In this document: one piece after another, positions 10,165 to 22,826 of the stretch
Layout of the letters: every line of letters begins with the position of its first letter
Numbering within the stretch: position 1 is the first letter of the stretch
Source of the DNA: Prorocentrum cordatum
Lineage: Eukaryota > Sar > Dinophyceae > Prorocentrales > Prorocentraceae
Length of the DNA: 64,000 nt
Direction of reading: 5' to 3'
Assembly: GCA_963575745.1 (NCBI GenBank)
Contig: CAUYUJ010001309.1
Span: 1 to 64,000 of the forward strand
Notes under the pieces: model-generated
What the model was told of the DNA's origin: nothing
Databases searched by the model: none
What the model saw: only the letters and a program-made list of their open reading frames with translations
Made by a program: the position numbers and the translations under genes

Positions 10165-10293
10165 CCTCGCTTCCTCCTCCCCCTCCTCCTCCTCCCTCCT
10201 CCCTCCTCCTCCTCCTCCTTCTCCTCCCTCCTCCTCCTCCTCCTCCTCCTCCTCCTCCTCCTCCTCCTCCTCCTCCTCCTCCTCCTCCTCCTC
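10165..10293 (+). repeat. (CCT)n microsatellite
   Basis: Interrupted then pure CCT triplets. The flanks 9.42-10.16 and 10.3-11.2 kb are GC-rich with no gene I recognise. Confidence 0.95.
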
Positions 10294-11214
10294 CTGAAAA
10301 AGAAGAAACTGCCAGGACTGCAAGGAGCAGATCGGCGAGGGTTCCGGCCTGTGCCCAGGCCTCCGCAGGAGCGGGCGTCGGGAGGGACCGCGGGCGGCCC
10401 CCCGGTGCTTCTGGCTCGGGGCTCAGGCCTCGGGCGGCCGTTCGGATCTGGGCACCATCCCGAGGCGGAAAAGCCTCCAAGAGCCAACGAGAAAGAAAGA
10501 GACTCGAAGGACAGAATCTCCACGCCCCCGAGTCCCCGGGCGAGGGCCTCCGAAGAGCAGGCGCTTGGAGAGAAGCCTCAAAAGAGGAGACCCACGGTGC
10601 ACGCGCACCCGTCCTGGCCGGGCGCATCCAGGGCCCACGATCGGTGTGTGCACCCCCGCCCAGGCCAGGAGGGCATGTGCACCAATCCAGGGCCCAGGAT
10701 CGGCTCTTGCGTTTTCTTGAGAAAATAACCGGTTTTTTTAACATTTTCACCACATGCCAAACGGGCTTCGCGCGCGCGCATGTCGAAATCGCTCGAACGT
10801 CCCACGCGCTTGCAAGCGCTCCCTGGCGCTCCCAAGCGATCCCCGGGGCTCCCCAGGCGCCTGGCCAGGATCGGTGCAGGTGTATAGGGGCCGATTGCTG
10901 TAGCCTTCGCGATAGCAAAGCCCGTTGCCCGCCACGACCACCCCCTCCCCAAGTCATGCCACGATGCGCGCCAGAACCCTCCGGGAACGAGCCCCTCCTG
11001 AGCACAATCCCAGAGGGCGCCGGCGCGAATCGCGGCGTGACTGGCCGTCGCCAGGGGACACAAAAAATGCCACCAGCAGGTGCCCTTCGACAACCGCGGG
11101 TGGCGACCCGGGGGCGGGGAAGTGCGAACGGGCAGGCCTTCTCAAACGCCTCGGACGTCCCCCGGTCTTCTGAGAACGGGGATCTGCTGACCCAGGTCAA
11201 CCCAGACCTCGGTC

Positions 11215-11315
11215 AGTCAGGCCTTGCAAGATCCTGCAAGATCCTGCAGGATCATGCACCCAACCCCAGGTCAGTGCACCCCTGGCTCTGCAGGATACTG
11301 CAAGATCCGGCGCTC
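11215..11315. repeat. CAAGATCCTG short repeat
   Basis: Units of CAAGATCCTG / CAGGATCATG / CAGGATACTG, in part mutually complementary. Confidence 0.6.
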
Positions 11316-11344
11316 TGACTGACCCTCGTTTGCATTAACCCCCG

Positions 11345-11517
11345 TCTCGTGAGCCCCGACTCAGAAGGCTCGGAAGTCTCCCGGCCTTCTGGGAAGCTTC
11401 CTGAGCCTCCCAGGAAGACACGGAAAGCCTCTCAGAAGGCGCAGAGGCTTCTGAGAGAAGACCCGCCACCTTCCGAGAGGGCCTTCTCCTTCTCAATTCC
11501 CCTCCTCGCCCGCCGCT
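11345..11517. repeat. Diverged copy of the 14.84-kb palindromic element
   Basis: One end (CCTTCCGAGAGGGCCTTCTC onward to CGCCCGCCGC) matches the right arm of the 186-bp element at 14840-15025, and the interior has the same CTCAGAAGGC / GCCTTCTGAG words. The opposite end is not conserved. Confidence 0.6.
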
Positions 11518-11549
11518 GATGATCATCCTCCTCCACCTGCTCTGCACCA

Positions 11550-12085
11550 CCACCTCCTCCTCGTCCTCCTCCTCCTCCTCCTCGTCCTCCTCCTCCTCCT
11601 CCTCCTCCTCCTCCGCCTCCTCCTCCTCCTCCTCCTCCTCCTCCTCCTTCCTCCTCCTCCTCTCCTCCTCCATCCTCCTCCTCTCTCCTCCCCTCCCTCC
11701 TCCCCTCTCCTCCTCCTCCTCCTCCTCTCCTCCTCCTCCTCCTCCTCCTCTCCTCCTCCTCTCATCCTCCTCCCTCCTCCTCCTCTCCTCCTCATCCCTC
11801 CTCCCCTCCTCCTCCTCCTCCTCCTCCTCTCCTCCCCCCCCCCTCCCCCTCCTCCTCCTCCTCCTCCTCCTCCCTCCTCCCTCCCCTCCTCCCCCCCCCT
11901 CCTCCTCCTCCTCCTCTCCTCCTCCTCTCTCCTCCTCCTCCTCTCTCCCTTCGTCCTCCTCCTCCTCCTCCTCCTCCCTCCTCCCCTCCTCCTCCCTCCT
12001 CCCCTCCTCCTCCTCCTACTCCTCCTCCTCCTCCTCCTCCTCCTCCTCCTCCCTCCTCCTCCTCCTCCGCCTCCTCCTCCCCCCC
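11550..12085 (+). repeat. Long interrupted (CCT)n array
   Basis: Over 500 bp of CCT with CTC/C-run interruptions. The poly-S/poly-P frames are artefacts. Confidence 0.95.
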
Positions 12086-12185
12086 CCCCCGCGCAGGGGG
12101 GCGTGCCCGCGGCGTCCGTGCCGAGGCCGCGGCAGAGCTGAGCGGCGAGGAGCAGGAGCGGAGCGCCTGGGGGCGGCGAGTCGGG

Positions 12186-12292
12186 GCGGGAGGAGCAGGA
12201 GGAGGACGAGGAGGAGGAGGGATACGAGGAGGAGGAGGAGGAGGAGGAGGAGGAGGAGGAGGACGAGGAGGAGGAGGAGGACGAGGAGGAAT
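12186..12292 (+). repeat. (GGA/GAC)n array
   Basis: GGA triplets with GAC interruptions, complementary in sense to the CCT array 100 bp to the left. Confidence 0.9.
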
Positions 12293-13315
<1,023 letters not shown>

Positions 13316-13489
13316 AAGAGGGCTGTATGCAGAGGTGAGCCCCGTGGCACAGCCCTTGGTCGCCCCAAGGGGAAAGGGCCTGCCTGGAGCCGGCTCACCA
13401 AAGAGTGCCCTCAACAACTCACCGCGGCCCCTCCACAGTATGCGTGCGGAACGCACCACATCTCTGGAGCAGCCCTGCCTGGTCATTTC

Positions 13490-13595
13490 GAGGAGGAGGA
13501 GGAGGAGGAGGAGGACGACGACGACGACGACGACGACGACCGTTACGACGACAACGGCGACGGCGACGGCGACGACGATGACGACCACGACGGTA
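13490..13595 (+). repeat. (GGA)n then (GAC)n microsatellite
   Basis: GGA triplets pass into GAC/GGC triplets. Confidence 0.9.
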
Positions 13596-14180
13596 GCCTT
13601 GTGTCGCCGCGTCAAGGTGTCACTGCGCGCTCTTCCCCTCGTGTCCAATCGCTCTGCATTCGCGTCGCGCCCCCTCCCTGCCCGATCAACCCGCGCGCTG
13701 CGGCGTCCAGCTCGCCACCGCGCGGCTCTCCGTCGCCTCCAGGGGAAACTGCCGAAAGTCCCCCCGCGACCTCTCACCTGGCACCTGGTGGCTCGAAAGT
13801 TCGTCAGAACGTAGCCCCCCCCCCCCCACACAGGGCTGGTCGGCCCTGTAGGGGGTTGGTCAAACTAGAGCCAGTGACCCCTGGAGCACCGCTCCGAGGG
13901 CCCCTGGCGGCGCACACATTCTTCATGCGTAGTGGAAGTAAAGTAGAGACGGGCAGACGGACAGGAGAAAAAGGACGACGACGGAAAACATGATGACCTG
14001 AGAAGGGGGGGAGACTGAGGCGGGGAGGCCTGGTGCGGCGGCAGTGGCTGCAGCGTAGCAGCGGTTGCGCGGTGAGCGGGGGAGGAGGGAGGAGGGATCC
14101 TCCCCGCGACCTCCCTCTCCTCCATCCACTCCCCCTGCTCCCTCTGGCCCCTCAGAGGCCTCCAGGAGGGGGCCCGAGCG

Positions 14181-14256
14181 GATGGGGTCGGAGGATTGCA
14201 CCGCCTCGCCGCATCGCCGATGCGCCGGCGATGCGGCACGATCCTCCGACCCCATC
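14181..14256. repeat. Perfect-stem hairpin
   Basis: GATGGGGTCGGAGGA (14181-14195) is the exact complement of TCCTCCGACCCCATC (14242-14256). An inner GCATCGCC...GGCGATGC stem is also present. The left arm is immediately upstream of the first 159-bp repeat copy. Confidence 0.85.
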
Positions 14257-14260
14257 TACT

Positions 14261-14419
14261 CTTAGGTCGGGCATGTCCCCCTACGGGCGGACTTTGGACG
14301 AAAAATCAAAAATACCCCCCAAAAAAATACCCCAAAATGGCCAAAAATAGTCGAAAGGTCGTCCCCAGACTGTGCTTGGACTATTTTGGGATATTCCTCC
14401 TGTCGAGGGACAGGCCCGA
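14261..14419 (+). repeat. 159-bp repeat, copy 1
   Basis: Begins CTTAGGTCGGGCATGTCC and ends GAGGGACAGGCCCGA. The second copy is at 14582-14735. Confidence 0.85.
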
Positions 14420-14581
14420 GCTAAATCTGCTCCAACCCAAGTTTGGAGGCCTGAATCCCCGTCCTCCTCCGCGCCGTCCTCCTCCTGCATCGACGCAGCG
14501 AGAGTCCCAACCGCCGCCGTCCCGCGCCTTGGCGACAGCGTGGTCCGCCCGCAGGAGCAGCGCGCCCGCGCGATAGCTAAT

Positions 14582-14735
14582 CTTAGGTCGGGCACGTCCT
14601 TCTACAGGCGGACTTTCCGAGGAAAAATAAAAAGCGAGTCGAAAAATGCCCCAGAGTTGCCGAAAATGGTCCAAAAATGGCCCCTGACTATGTTGAACTA
14701 TTTTGGAATATCCCTCCTGTAGAGGGACAGGCCCG
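14582..14735 (+). repeat. 159-bp repeat, copy 2
   Basis: Begins CTTAGGTCGGGCACGTCC and ends GAGGGACAGGCCCGA, diverged in the A-rich middle. The first and last ~15 nt (GTCGGGC... / ...GGCCCGA) are partly complementary, so each copy may be a small inverted-repeat element. Confidence 0.8.
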
Positions 14736-14839
14736 ACTGCCTCCAAGAGTTGCCAGGACGAGCGCGAGCGAGCGAGCGACCACTACTGCGGACAAGCGTC
14801 TGGGGCCTAGCTAAGACCATGTGGAGGAGGGCCAGGATT

Positions 14840-15025
14840 GGCGGCGAGCGAGGGGGGGAATGAGAAGGAGAAGGCCTTGGCGGGCCTTCTCAGAAGCCCT
14901 CGGGCCTTCTGAGAAGCTCTTTCCCGTCTTCGGGGAGGGCTTCGAAAACTTCTCAGAAGGCCCGGGGACCTGCGAACCTTCCGAGAAGGCCTTCTCGTTC
15001 TCACTTCCCCCCCTCGCTCGCCGCC
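14840..15025. mobile_element. 186-bp palindromic (foldback/MITE-like) element
   Basis: The left end 14840-14878 (GGCGGCGAGCGAGGGGGGGA...) and the complement of the right end 14986-15025 match over about 39 nt with one mismatch and one indel. The interior is also built of GGCCTTCTCAGAAG / CTTCTGAGAAGC words, so nearly the whole element can fold back. No target-site duplication is visible. A diverged partial copy lies at 11345-11517. Confidence 0.75.
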
Positions 15026-15029
15026 GACA

Positions 15030-16975
15030 GGAGGAGGGGGAGAGGGGGAAGGACGAGGAGCGAGGGGAGCAGGAGATCGGTCGGTCGGTGGAGGACCTCG
15101 AGTGACTCAGTCTGCTACGTCTGCCAGAAGGCAGCAATGGCGAACCTCAGCCCAAGGATCGGGAGGGGAGGTCTACCGCTCCGGGAGCATACGATCGCGA
15201 GACCACTCAGACCGAATGTTTAAGCGATGACGCCATCTGAAGAAGAGGACGAGCAATAGCAAAAGGGGGAGGAAGCAGGAGGGGAGAAGGAATAGGAGGA
15301 GAAAACGGACCCGGGAGGGAGGAAGAATAGGAGGACGAGGACGCGCACCAGGACAAGGCCAGCGCGGGTCGCCCTGCTTACCCTCGCGAGCAAACGAAAA
15401 TGCGAAAGCCTAGTGCCGCCAGACCGCAGTCCGCATCCAACGGGCTCGCCTCCATCACGACAGGCCGCTCTCGTGCCGAGGGATTACCACTAGTAGGCGA
15501 CTCCAAAGCGAAAACCGCGCAGCGCGTGACATCTCACACAAAGATACCGGAACGAACTGAGCGACGCCCGCTGCCTGACTTAGCCCGATGGTGCGCGCCT
15601 TGGGAGCAAACCAATGAGGGGCATTGCCGTTCTGGCCGTCCTATACTTGCTGGACGTTCTACACACGCGTATGCACTCGGCACAGCAGAAGGCATACGCA
15701 CAGTCACAGTAAACGGCCTCGACACGACACAGACATACAGGACGCAGTGGACGCACCAGATCACCAATAAGGCCACAAAAAATTCGGGACAGCTGATTTC
15801 ACGGCGTCAACATTCCAATCAAGCACGACGAACTCCAACATAAACACGAGCATAACGGCACGACTATGCTACCACTAGGCAAGTGAAAATCGGGTGCGGC
15901 GCGCAGTCTTCTGGAAGCACGCTGTCCGTCAGACACACATACGGCGTACAGTTTGAAATCGTAAGTGAGCTGCACTGGCCATCGAGAACGACAAGATCAA
16001 TGCACTGCCGTGCAAATAAAATCACCCTATGATTGCACTAACCTGCTCCGCGTGTTTGCGACGTGTTGAAGTCATAACGAGTAGACTCAAAGCGTACACG
16101 CCATATCCTCTTTCTGCTCTTGTCAATTCTTATCCTCTTTCTCCTCCTCCTCCTCCTCCTTATCCTTCTCCTTCGCCCGCTCAATCTCAACCACCGCTGC
16201 CACAGAACCCAATGCGCCTCTTCTGGTCATGGTCACGCAACCCCAGGAAAGCACACAGGCAAACATTCATCTGCACACTGCCCCTGAAGCGGGGCACCGA
16301 CGATGGCGCCGGAGACAAGGTGGGCCTTCACTCCTCTCCCTTAGCAGGAGGCCACACTCAGGCTCGGGGCTGATCGGGGTGCATCCGCAGCACCCTCGAC
16401 ACGATTGGCAGAGCGAATGCCAGCGGACCGCGACAGGAGGCCTAGTGCAACGGATAAGGCCCAACGACGCCGAACCAAAGCTTTCGTGGCCCGCCAGGAA
16501 TGTCTATGTACGGGCTGGCAGGAATTCTTCCGACTCCTCGACGAGAAAGAGGGCTGACAAGAGAGCAGGGTCTGAACAAGAGGGCACTATTCAAGCTGGC
16601 TTCGCTGGAGACAACTGTGTCGGCGCTGCCATACACTACAAATTGCCCCACCGCACCATCTTTGTCCCTCCGCACCTAATCCGCGAGAAGAGGAACGCGT
16701 AACACTGGCTTCTGTTTCCCGAAATCCGCCACCATGCCTCTTGAACGAAGTGGAGCGCCCCAAGGCTCGTGCAGCACTGAAAGGTAGAGGCTGTGCTGCT
16801 GCAGCCAGAACTGACAATCTTGAAGGGCCCGCACAAGCCGTTTCCCAGGCCGTCCCGGGGCGTCCCGGGGTTTCCCGGGCTGCCTCCAGTGAGTTCTGGG
16901 GCGTTTCCTGCAAGCCCTCTGGAAACTGTGTCCGCCCACAGCGGTCCGAGAGAGCCCCGACTTGCCGAAGCATAG
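15030..16975. other. Unassigned region
   Basis: Moderate-complexity sequence with open frames up to ~150 codons (for example 15400-15843 plus) that show no domain and overlap frames of equal length on the other strand. A short CCT/CTT-rich patch sits at about 16128-16165. No gene supported. Confidence 0.45.
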
Positions 16976-18304
16976 CTCACATACGATGTCAACAGCCTCG
17001 AAACGGCCCCGGACACCTCCAAGACGGCCCCAGAGGCCTCCGACAGCACCCCCACGAGGGCCCCAAGAGGCAAAATTCATTGATTTCTGGTTGGTTTTTG
17101 AAGGATTTCAGCGTTCGCGAATTTCGGTTTCCCGACGCTCCAAGACGGCCCACGAGGCCCTAAAGATCGCCCCAAGACGGCCCAGCAGGGCCCCAGAGGC
17201 CCAGGAGGCGCCCAACACGGCTCAAGAGGGTTGGGTCCGGATGGGGAACCCGAACAGACATTTCGAGCCCTCGGCCTCGAGGGGACCTCAAGAGGCCCCA
17301 GGAAACCCACAAATTGCTCCTAAGAAGCCCCCGAGAGCGCTCTGAAGAGACGCGAGGAACCATCCCTGAGAACTCTGATCCACAACCCAGGCACGGTGGC
17401 AGGATGGGCCGAAGGCCATTAGATCCGCCGCCCCCTGTGGTCTTGCCACAGGGGTGCACGGCGTGCTGGATGATTCAGTTTTGGTTTTGGTTCTTTTTCT
17501 AAAAGAACTCCCCAGTGGGCTTCGGCCCGTCCCGCCGGCCACCCGTAAATTTCCCAAAATGCGTCTGTCAATGCCTTTGTTGCCCCAACTTGGCCCAAGA
17601 TGGCCTCCAAGACGGCCAAGATGGCCCAAAATGGCCTCCAAGATGCCTCCAAGACGGCCAAGATGGCCTCCAAGACAGGTAAGATGGCTCCAATATGCCT
17701 CCAAGACGGCCCAAGATGCCCTCCAAGACGGCCAAGATGGTCCCAAGATGCCTCCAAGATGGCCCAAGAGGCCTCCAAGACGTTCTCCAGGAGAGCCCGA
17801 AGAGGCCAAAATCATTGGTTTTCCTTAGGTTTTTGAAGGTTTTTTGCGTTTTCTTCTTTTCGGCCTTCCGACGGCCCAAGAGGCCCCCAAGATCGCCCAA
17901 GAGGCCTCCAAGAAGGCCCTATGACGGCCCAAGGGCCCCCCAAGACGGCCCCAAGAGCGCCCCAAGACGGCCCAAGAGGCCTCCAAGACGCCCAACATGG
18001 CCTCCAAGACGGCCCTGAAGCGCCCCAAGAGGGCCCCAAGACGGCCCAGAGAGGCCCCCAAGACGGCTCCAGACGGCGTCAGACGGACCAGGAACGCCCT
18101 AAGACGGCCAAAGAGACCCCCAGGAAGCCCCCAAAGGCCCCCAAGAGGCCCAAGGAGGCCCCCAAGATGCCTCCAAGAGGCCTCGAAGAGGCCCCCAAGA
18201 AGCTCCCAACAGACCCCAAGGGTGCCCCAAGAGACTCCTAACAACCCTCATCCTCCTACTCTATTTCTTCCTCTTCCTCTTCCTGTTCATAATCATTCTC
18301 TCCC

Positions 18305-18600
18305 ATGTGTTCCCCGAAAGCTTTCCAAACCGACTCGGGGAACTCATGGTCCGATAGCTTGGCCAAGCTCTAGTCCAACTTTCGGCCACATCGGCGTTTC
18401 CAAAAAGGCAGGGGGCGGCGGTGATTCGCCGTAGGCGTCTTCGATCCGCCGCCCCCTGTTGATTCATCACAGGGGTGCCTGGCGTGCTGAACTTCTTTCG
18501 GTTTTGGTTTTGGTTCTTTTCCAATAGAACTCCCCCTGGGGCTTGGACCGTCCCGCCGGCCACCCGGAAAGAATCTCCAAACCTGGTTGCAAAGGCTTTC
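18305..18600 (+). repeat. Conserved hairpin block within the satellite, copy 1
   Basis: Contains TGTTCCCCGAAAGC...CTCGGGGAACT, then CAGGGGGCGGCGG paired perfectly with CCGCCGCCCCCTG (18409-18421 / 18446-18458), then CCCCTGT...ACAGGGG, then a T/G-rich stretch with GGTTTTGGTTTTGGTTC. A partial copy is at 17395-17560. Confidence 0.8.
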
Positions 18601-19814
18601 CCTGCTCCCAAAACGGCCGTTTCGCTCGGGACATCCTCAAAAAATCGCGAAGATGGCCCAAGATGGCCTCCACGTCCGCCCAAGATGGTCCAAGACGGCC
18701 TCCAAGACGGCCAAAGAGGGCCCAAGACGGCCCAAGAGGCCCCCCAGAGGCCTCCAAGACGGCCCAAGAGGCCTCCAAGAGGTCCTCCAGGAGGGCCCGA
18801 AGAGGCCAAAATAATTGATTTTCCTAGGGTTTTTGAAGGATTTGTGCATTTGCTTCTTCTCGGCGCTCCGACGGCTCAAGACGGCCCAAGAGGCACCCAA
18901 GATCGCCAAAGAGGCCCCCAAGAGGGCCCCATGACGGCCCAAGTGGCCTCCAAGACGGTCCCAAGAGGGCCCCAAAACGGCCCAAGAGGCCTCCAACACG
19001 CCCAAGATGGCCTCCAAGACGGCCCCGAAGCGCCCCAAGAGGGCCCCCAGTCGGCCCAGAAAGACCCCCAAGACAGCTCCCGACGGCGTCAGACGTGCCA
19101 GGAACCCACCAAGATGGCCGAAGTTGGCTCGAAGCTGGCCCAAGACGGCCCAAGAGGGCCTCCAGAAAAGCCAGAAGAGGCCAAAAACCTTGATTGTCCT
19201 CATGTTTTTGGCGGATTTTGACATTTGCTTCTTTTCGGCCTTCCGACGGCCCGAGACGGCCCAAGAGCCCCCGAAGATCGCCGAAAGATCTCCCAAGAGG
19301 CCTCCAAGATGGCCCCAGAACGGCCCAAGAGGGCCCCAAGAGGCCCCCAAGACGGCACAGGAGGCCTGTAAGACGCCCAAGATGGCTTCCAAGACGGCCC
19401 TGGAGCATTCCAAGAGGGCCCCAAGTCGGCCCATAGAGGCCCCCCAAACGGCTTCCGACGGCGTCAGACGGACCAGAACCCACCACGACGGCCGAACATG
19501 GCCCTAAGATGGCCCAAGACGGCCCAAGAGGCCTCCAAAAGGGCCTCCAGCAAGGCCCGAAAAGGCCAAAATCCTTGATTTCCCATAGGTTCTTGAAGGA
19601 TTAGGGCATTTGCTTTTTTTCTGCCTTCCGACGGCCCGAGACGGCCCAAGTGCCCCCAAGACACGGCCCCCAGAGGCCCCCAAGACGGCCCAAGAGGTCT
19701 CCAAGACGCTCAAGATGGCCTCCAAGACGATCCAAGAGCCATCCAAGACGTCCTCCAAGAGGGCCCGAAAGGGTCAAAATGGCCTCCAGACAGCCAAGAT
19801 GACCTTCAAGATGC

Positions 19815-20110
19815 TCACGTGTTCCCCGAAGGCTTTCCAAACCGATTCGGGGAACACATGGTCCGATAGCTGGGCAGGTCTGGCCTCAACGTTCGGCCAC
19901 ATAGGCGCTTCCAAAAAGGCAGGGGGCGGCGGTGATTCGCCGTAGGCGTCCTCGATCCGCCGCCCCCTGTCGATTCATCGCAGGGGTGCCTGGCGTACTG
20001 AACTTCTTACGGTTTTGGTTTTGGTTCTTTTCCAAAAGAACTCTCCCAGTGGGCTCCGGCGCGTCCCGCCGGGGTCCCGGGAGGATGCCGAAAGATCTTC
20101 CAGAGGTGGT
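19815..20110 (+). repeat. Conserved hairpin block within the satellite, copy 2
   Basis: GTGTTCCCCGAA (19819-19830) pairs with TTCGGGGAACAC (19846-19857). CAGGGGGCGGCGG (19920-19932) pairs with CCGCCGCCCCCTG (19957-19969). The GGTTTTGGTTTTGGTTC segment follows, as in copy 1. Confidence 0.8.
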
Positions 20111-20989
20111 TGCAAAGGGTTTTTCCGTTCCAGACGGCTCCAAGATGGCCCAAGATGGCCTCGAGGATGCCTCCAAGACGGCCAAGATGCCCTCCGAGAC
20201 GGCTAAGATGGCCCCAAGATGCCTCCAAGACGGTCCAAGAGGCACCCAAGACGGCCTAAGATAGCCTCAAGATGGCCCAAGACGGCCCGAAAGGCCCTCA
20301 AGAGGCCTCCAAGATGGCCCAAGAGGCCTCCAAGAGGTCCTCCAGGAAGGCCCGAGGAGGCCAAAATCGTTGATTTTTGGGGTTTTGGGGAAATTTTGGA
20401 ATTTGCGCCTTTTCGGCTTCCCGGCGGCCCAAGACGGCCCAAGGGGCCCCCAAGATCGCCCAAAAGGCCTTCAAGATGGCCCCATGACGGCCCAAGAGGC
20501 TCCCGCGACGGCCCCAAGAGGGCCCGAAGACTGCTGCAAAACCTGGACCATGCGCGGGCGCTCAAGTCCGTAGCGTCCCCAAGCGAAGACTCACTTTCAA
20601 GCTTCCCCCTTCCCTGCCCCACTCGTTTTGTCAGCCGTCTGTCCGTGTTGTTCGACGCTGCGCTTCCGACAGGACTCATGAACTCAGTGGGATCGGGGCC
20701 TCAGGGTCGGATGCTGCCCTCGCGATCGCTCGGACGTCCATGCCCCGCGCATGTTTCGGCTTCGCGCGTGTATGTTTCGCAAGATGATCCAGGGTGCTCA
20801 TCGATGGTCCACGCAGAGAGACAGCGCACACGTCCGAGCGATGCCAAGTGCCTGTACGTCCTGAAGTGAGAGGGCGGGTGGGAATGAGCGACCCGGCTTG
20901 CGGCCCAGGGTAGCTTTGCTCCTCCCCCTTTACCCCATCCCCCTGGGTCTGGACGGGGGGCGGGAGCCAGAGGCGTAGGAGCCTCCGAG

Positions 20990-21530
20990 ATGGTCCAAGA
21001 TGGCCCCAGGACGGTAGAGATGGTCCAAGATGGCCTCCAAGAGTGCTCAACACAGCCCAAGATGGGTCAAGATAGCCTCCAACATGCCTCCATGAGGCCA
21101 GACGGCTCTGAGTGGCCACGGAACCTCCCAAGGACGCCCCCGAGACGCCAAAAGCCTTCCGACTCAAGGAAGCTGATGTGGTTGCCTTTTTTCGCTCCCG
21201 ATGGGTTTCTGATACCTCAAGATGGTTCCAAGACGGCACAACAAAGCTTCAAGAAGGGGTCAAGAGGGCCCCACGACGGCTCCTGGAACGGTCAAGAGCG
21301 CCACAAGAGAGCCCCAAGAGAGCGCCCCAAGAGGCGATTTTGAAGGCTCCGACCCTCCAAGATGTCCCCAAGAATCCTCCCCAAAGCCCCAAGAGAGCCT
21401 CAAGAGGGCCCCGAGAGGGCCCCAAAAAAAGCCCAAAAGGCAAGCAACATGACCCCAAGATGGCTCCAAGAGGGCCTCGGGCCTCACGACGGTCCCAAGA
21501 GGCCTCCAAGACGCTCCCCGAGCGAAAGAT
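20990..21530. repeat. CCAAGATGG-type minisatellite
   Basis: The same degenerate word family as 640-1060. The stretch 20535-20985 between this and the main satellite shows nothing I recognise. Confidence 0.75.
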
Positions 21531-21539
21531 GTCATCGTC

Positions 21540-22310
21540 GTCGCCGCCGCCGCCGCCATCGTCGTTTGCTCCGTCGTTCAGCCGCCAGCGCACCGGTGGC
21601 CCGCGCGGATCACCAATGCGCCTCCTGCTCCCTCCTGGCTCCTGTTCCTCCTTTTCTGCCTGCTCCTCTTCCTCATTATCCCTCCTCTTTCTTCCTCCGT
21701 TGTTTCCTCCTTCGCCTTCAGAAAGTCTGCGAAGACGAGTGCGGTTTCCTCCTGGGCTTCACGCTGCTACACGTCCCTCATCAAGGCAACTGTCCTGGCG
21801 ATTGTTTTTGGATGGGCTGGTGGGGATACTTTTTGGTTCGCGGCTCCAAGGCGAGGGACATGGAGCAGGTCAACGTCCGGGGCGCGGCACGAAGATAATT
21901 AACGCGAACGGCTGGTGGGGATACGCGAAGCGTCAGCACTTGTCATCCCCCTGCTCCTCTCATCCGTCCTCATACATTCGGCACTGTGCATATCACCTTC
22001 GCGGGCGCAGCTGGGCCGCACGGGCAGGGAATGCAGCAGGGCCGAGCACGTGACGAAAAATACCCCAGGAAAGCACCCGAGTAGCAGCTAAGATGTGGAG
22101 GCGGACGGACTCCTGAAACGTCGGCTTGCGAGAACGACCTCATCAGACTGTCGGTACGATTACGGAATTGAACTTGCTGATGGGGGCAACGTTCGCGATA
22201 TCGACATGGTGACATGAACGCGCTTGGAACAGCATTAAGGACCGAGCGGCCCCACTCCTGCCAGCTTGAACGGTGAGACGCCGATGGCCCTACCACATTT
22301 TCTCGGCCTA
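21540..22310. other. Unassigned region with a duplicated GGCTGGTGGGGATAC motif
   Basis: GATGGGCTGGTGGGGATAC at about 21814 and ACGGCTGGTGGGGATACGCG at about 21909 repeat a motif also present at about 1439 beside LINE-A. Otherwise no gene or domain is visible. Confidence 0.55.
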
Positions 22311-22319
22311 GGACAACTC

Positions 22320-22820
22320 GAATAATGAGAATCCGATGCCCCTGCCACAATTTCTGGACTTGCGACCGCTGAAATCGAGCCAAAGCACTATAGTGAATCT
22401 CATTTCTGGATCGGCGAAAGCAGACATCAAACCCGAACATTCGCCCCCCCATTTGTATATAGAGATTATACCGAAAATTATATTTGAACCGACATCGAAC
22501 GAGAATACCATAGCGAGTCGCATACCACATGGAACCAGAACGCAATAATGGGCCTCATTTCTGCAATCACTCGACGGGGAACACCAGAGTGAGCCTCAAC
22601 TCCAAATCTGGTTGGCTGACATCGAGCCTGAACACAAAACAAAGTCGATTCCGGACAACCGCCAGGCCGGTGAGACGCCTCATTTCTGAACCAAATCGAC
22701 CCGAAACACTATACTGAGACTCAACCCTGGATCTGGGACCGTTGAAATCGAGCCAGAACAGAATGCAGAGTCACACTTCTGAGCCAAATCGAACCCGAAC
22801 AACACAGTGAGTAGCATTTG
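22320..22820. repeat. Degenerate ~60-bp tandem repeat
   Basis: Imperfect units contain CTCATTTCTG, then an ATCGAGCC-GAACA word, then a TATAGTGAGTC-like word, for example near 22397, 22554 and 22678. Strongly diverged. Confidence 0.55.
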
Positions 22821-22826
22821 GTGAGC

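Larger units (their letters stand above)
16980..20530. repeat. Composite CCAAGA(C/T)GGCC satellite with conserved islands
   Basis: About 3.5 kb of degenerate CCAAGACGGCC / CCAAGATGGCC / AAGAGGCCTC units interrupted by two kinds of conserved block. One is a ~75-bp island (CCAAAATC-TTGATTTT..., ending CTTCCGACGGCC) near 17078, 17810, 18808, 19186, 19566 and 20362. The other is a ~170-300-bp block with GC-rich hairpins near 17400, 18310 and 19815. The K/R/P-rich frames here translate the repeat. Confidence 0.85.

Noticed and set aside
9641-11200. A 519-codon minus-strand frame and overlapping plus-strand frames
   Set aside because: Open only because of high GC and the CCT array. Several frames on both strands are equally long and none has a domain.
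15400-15843. A 147-codon plus-strand frame
   Set aside because: No motif, no homologue I recognise, and an antisense frame of comparable quality.
17997-19507. Lys/Arg/Pro-rich proteins resembling histone-like tails
   Set aside because: They follow the CCAAGA minisatellite in every frame, and the composition is explained by the repeat.
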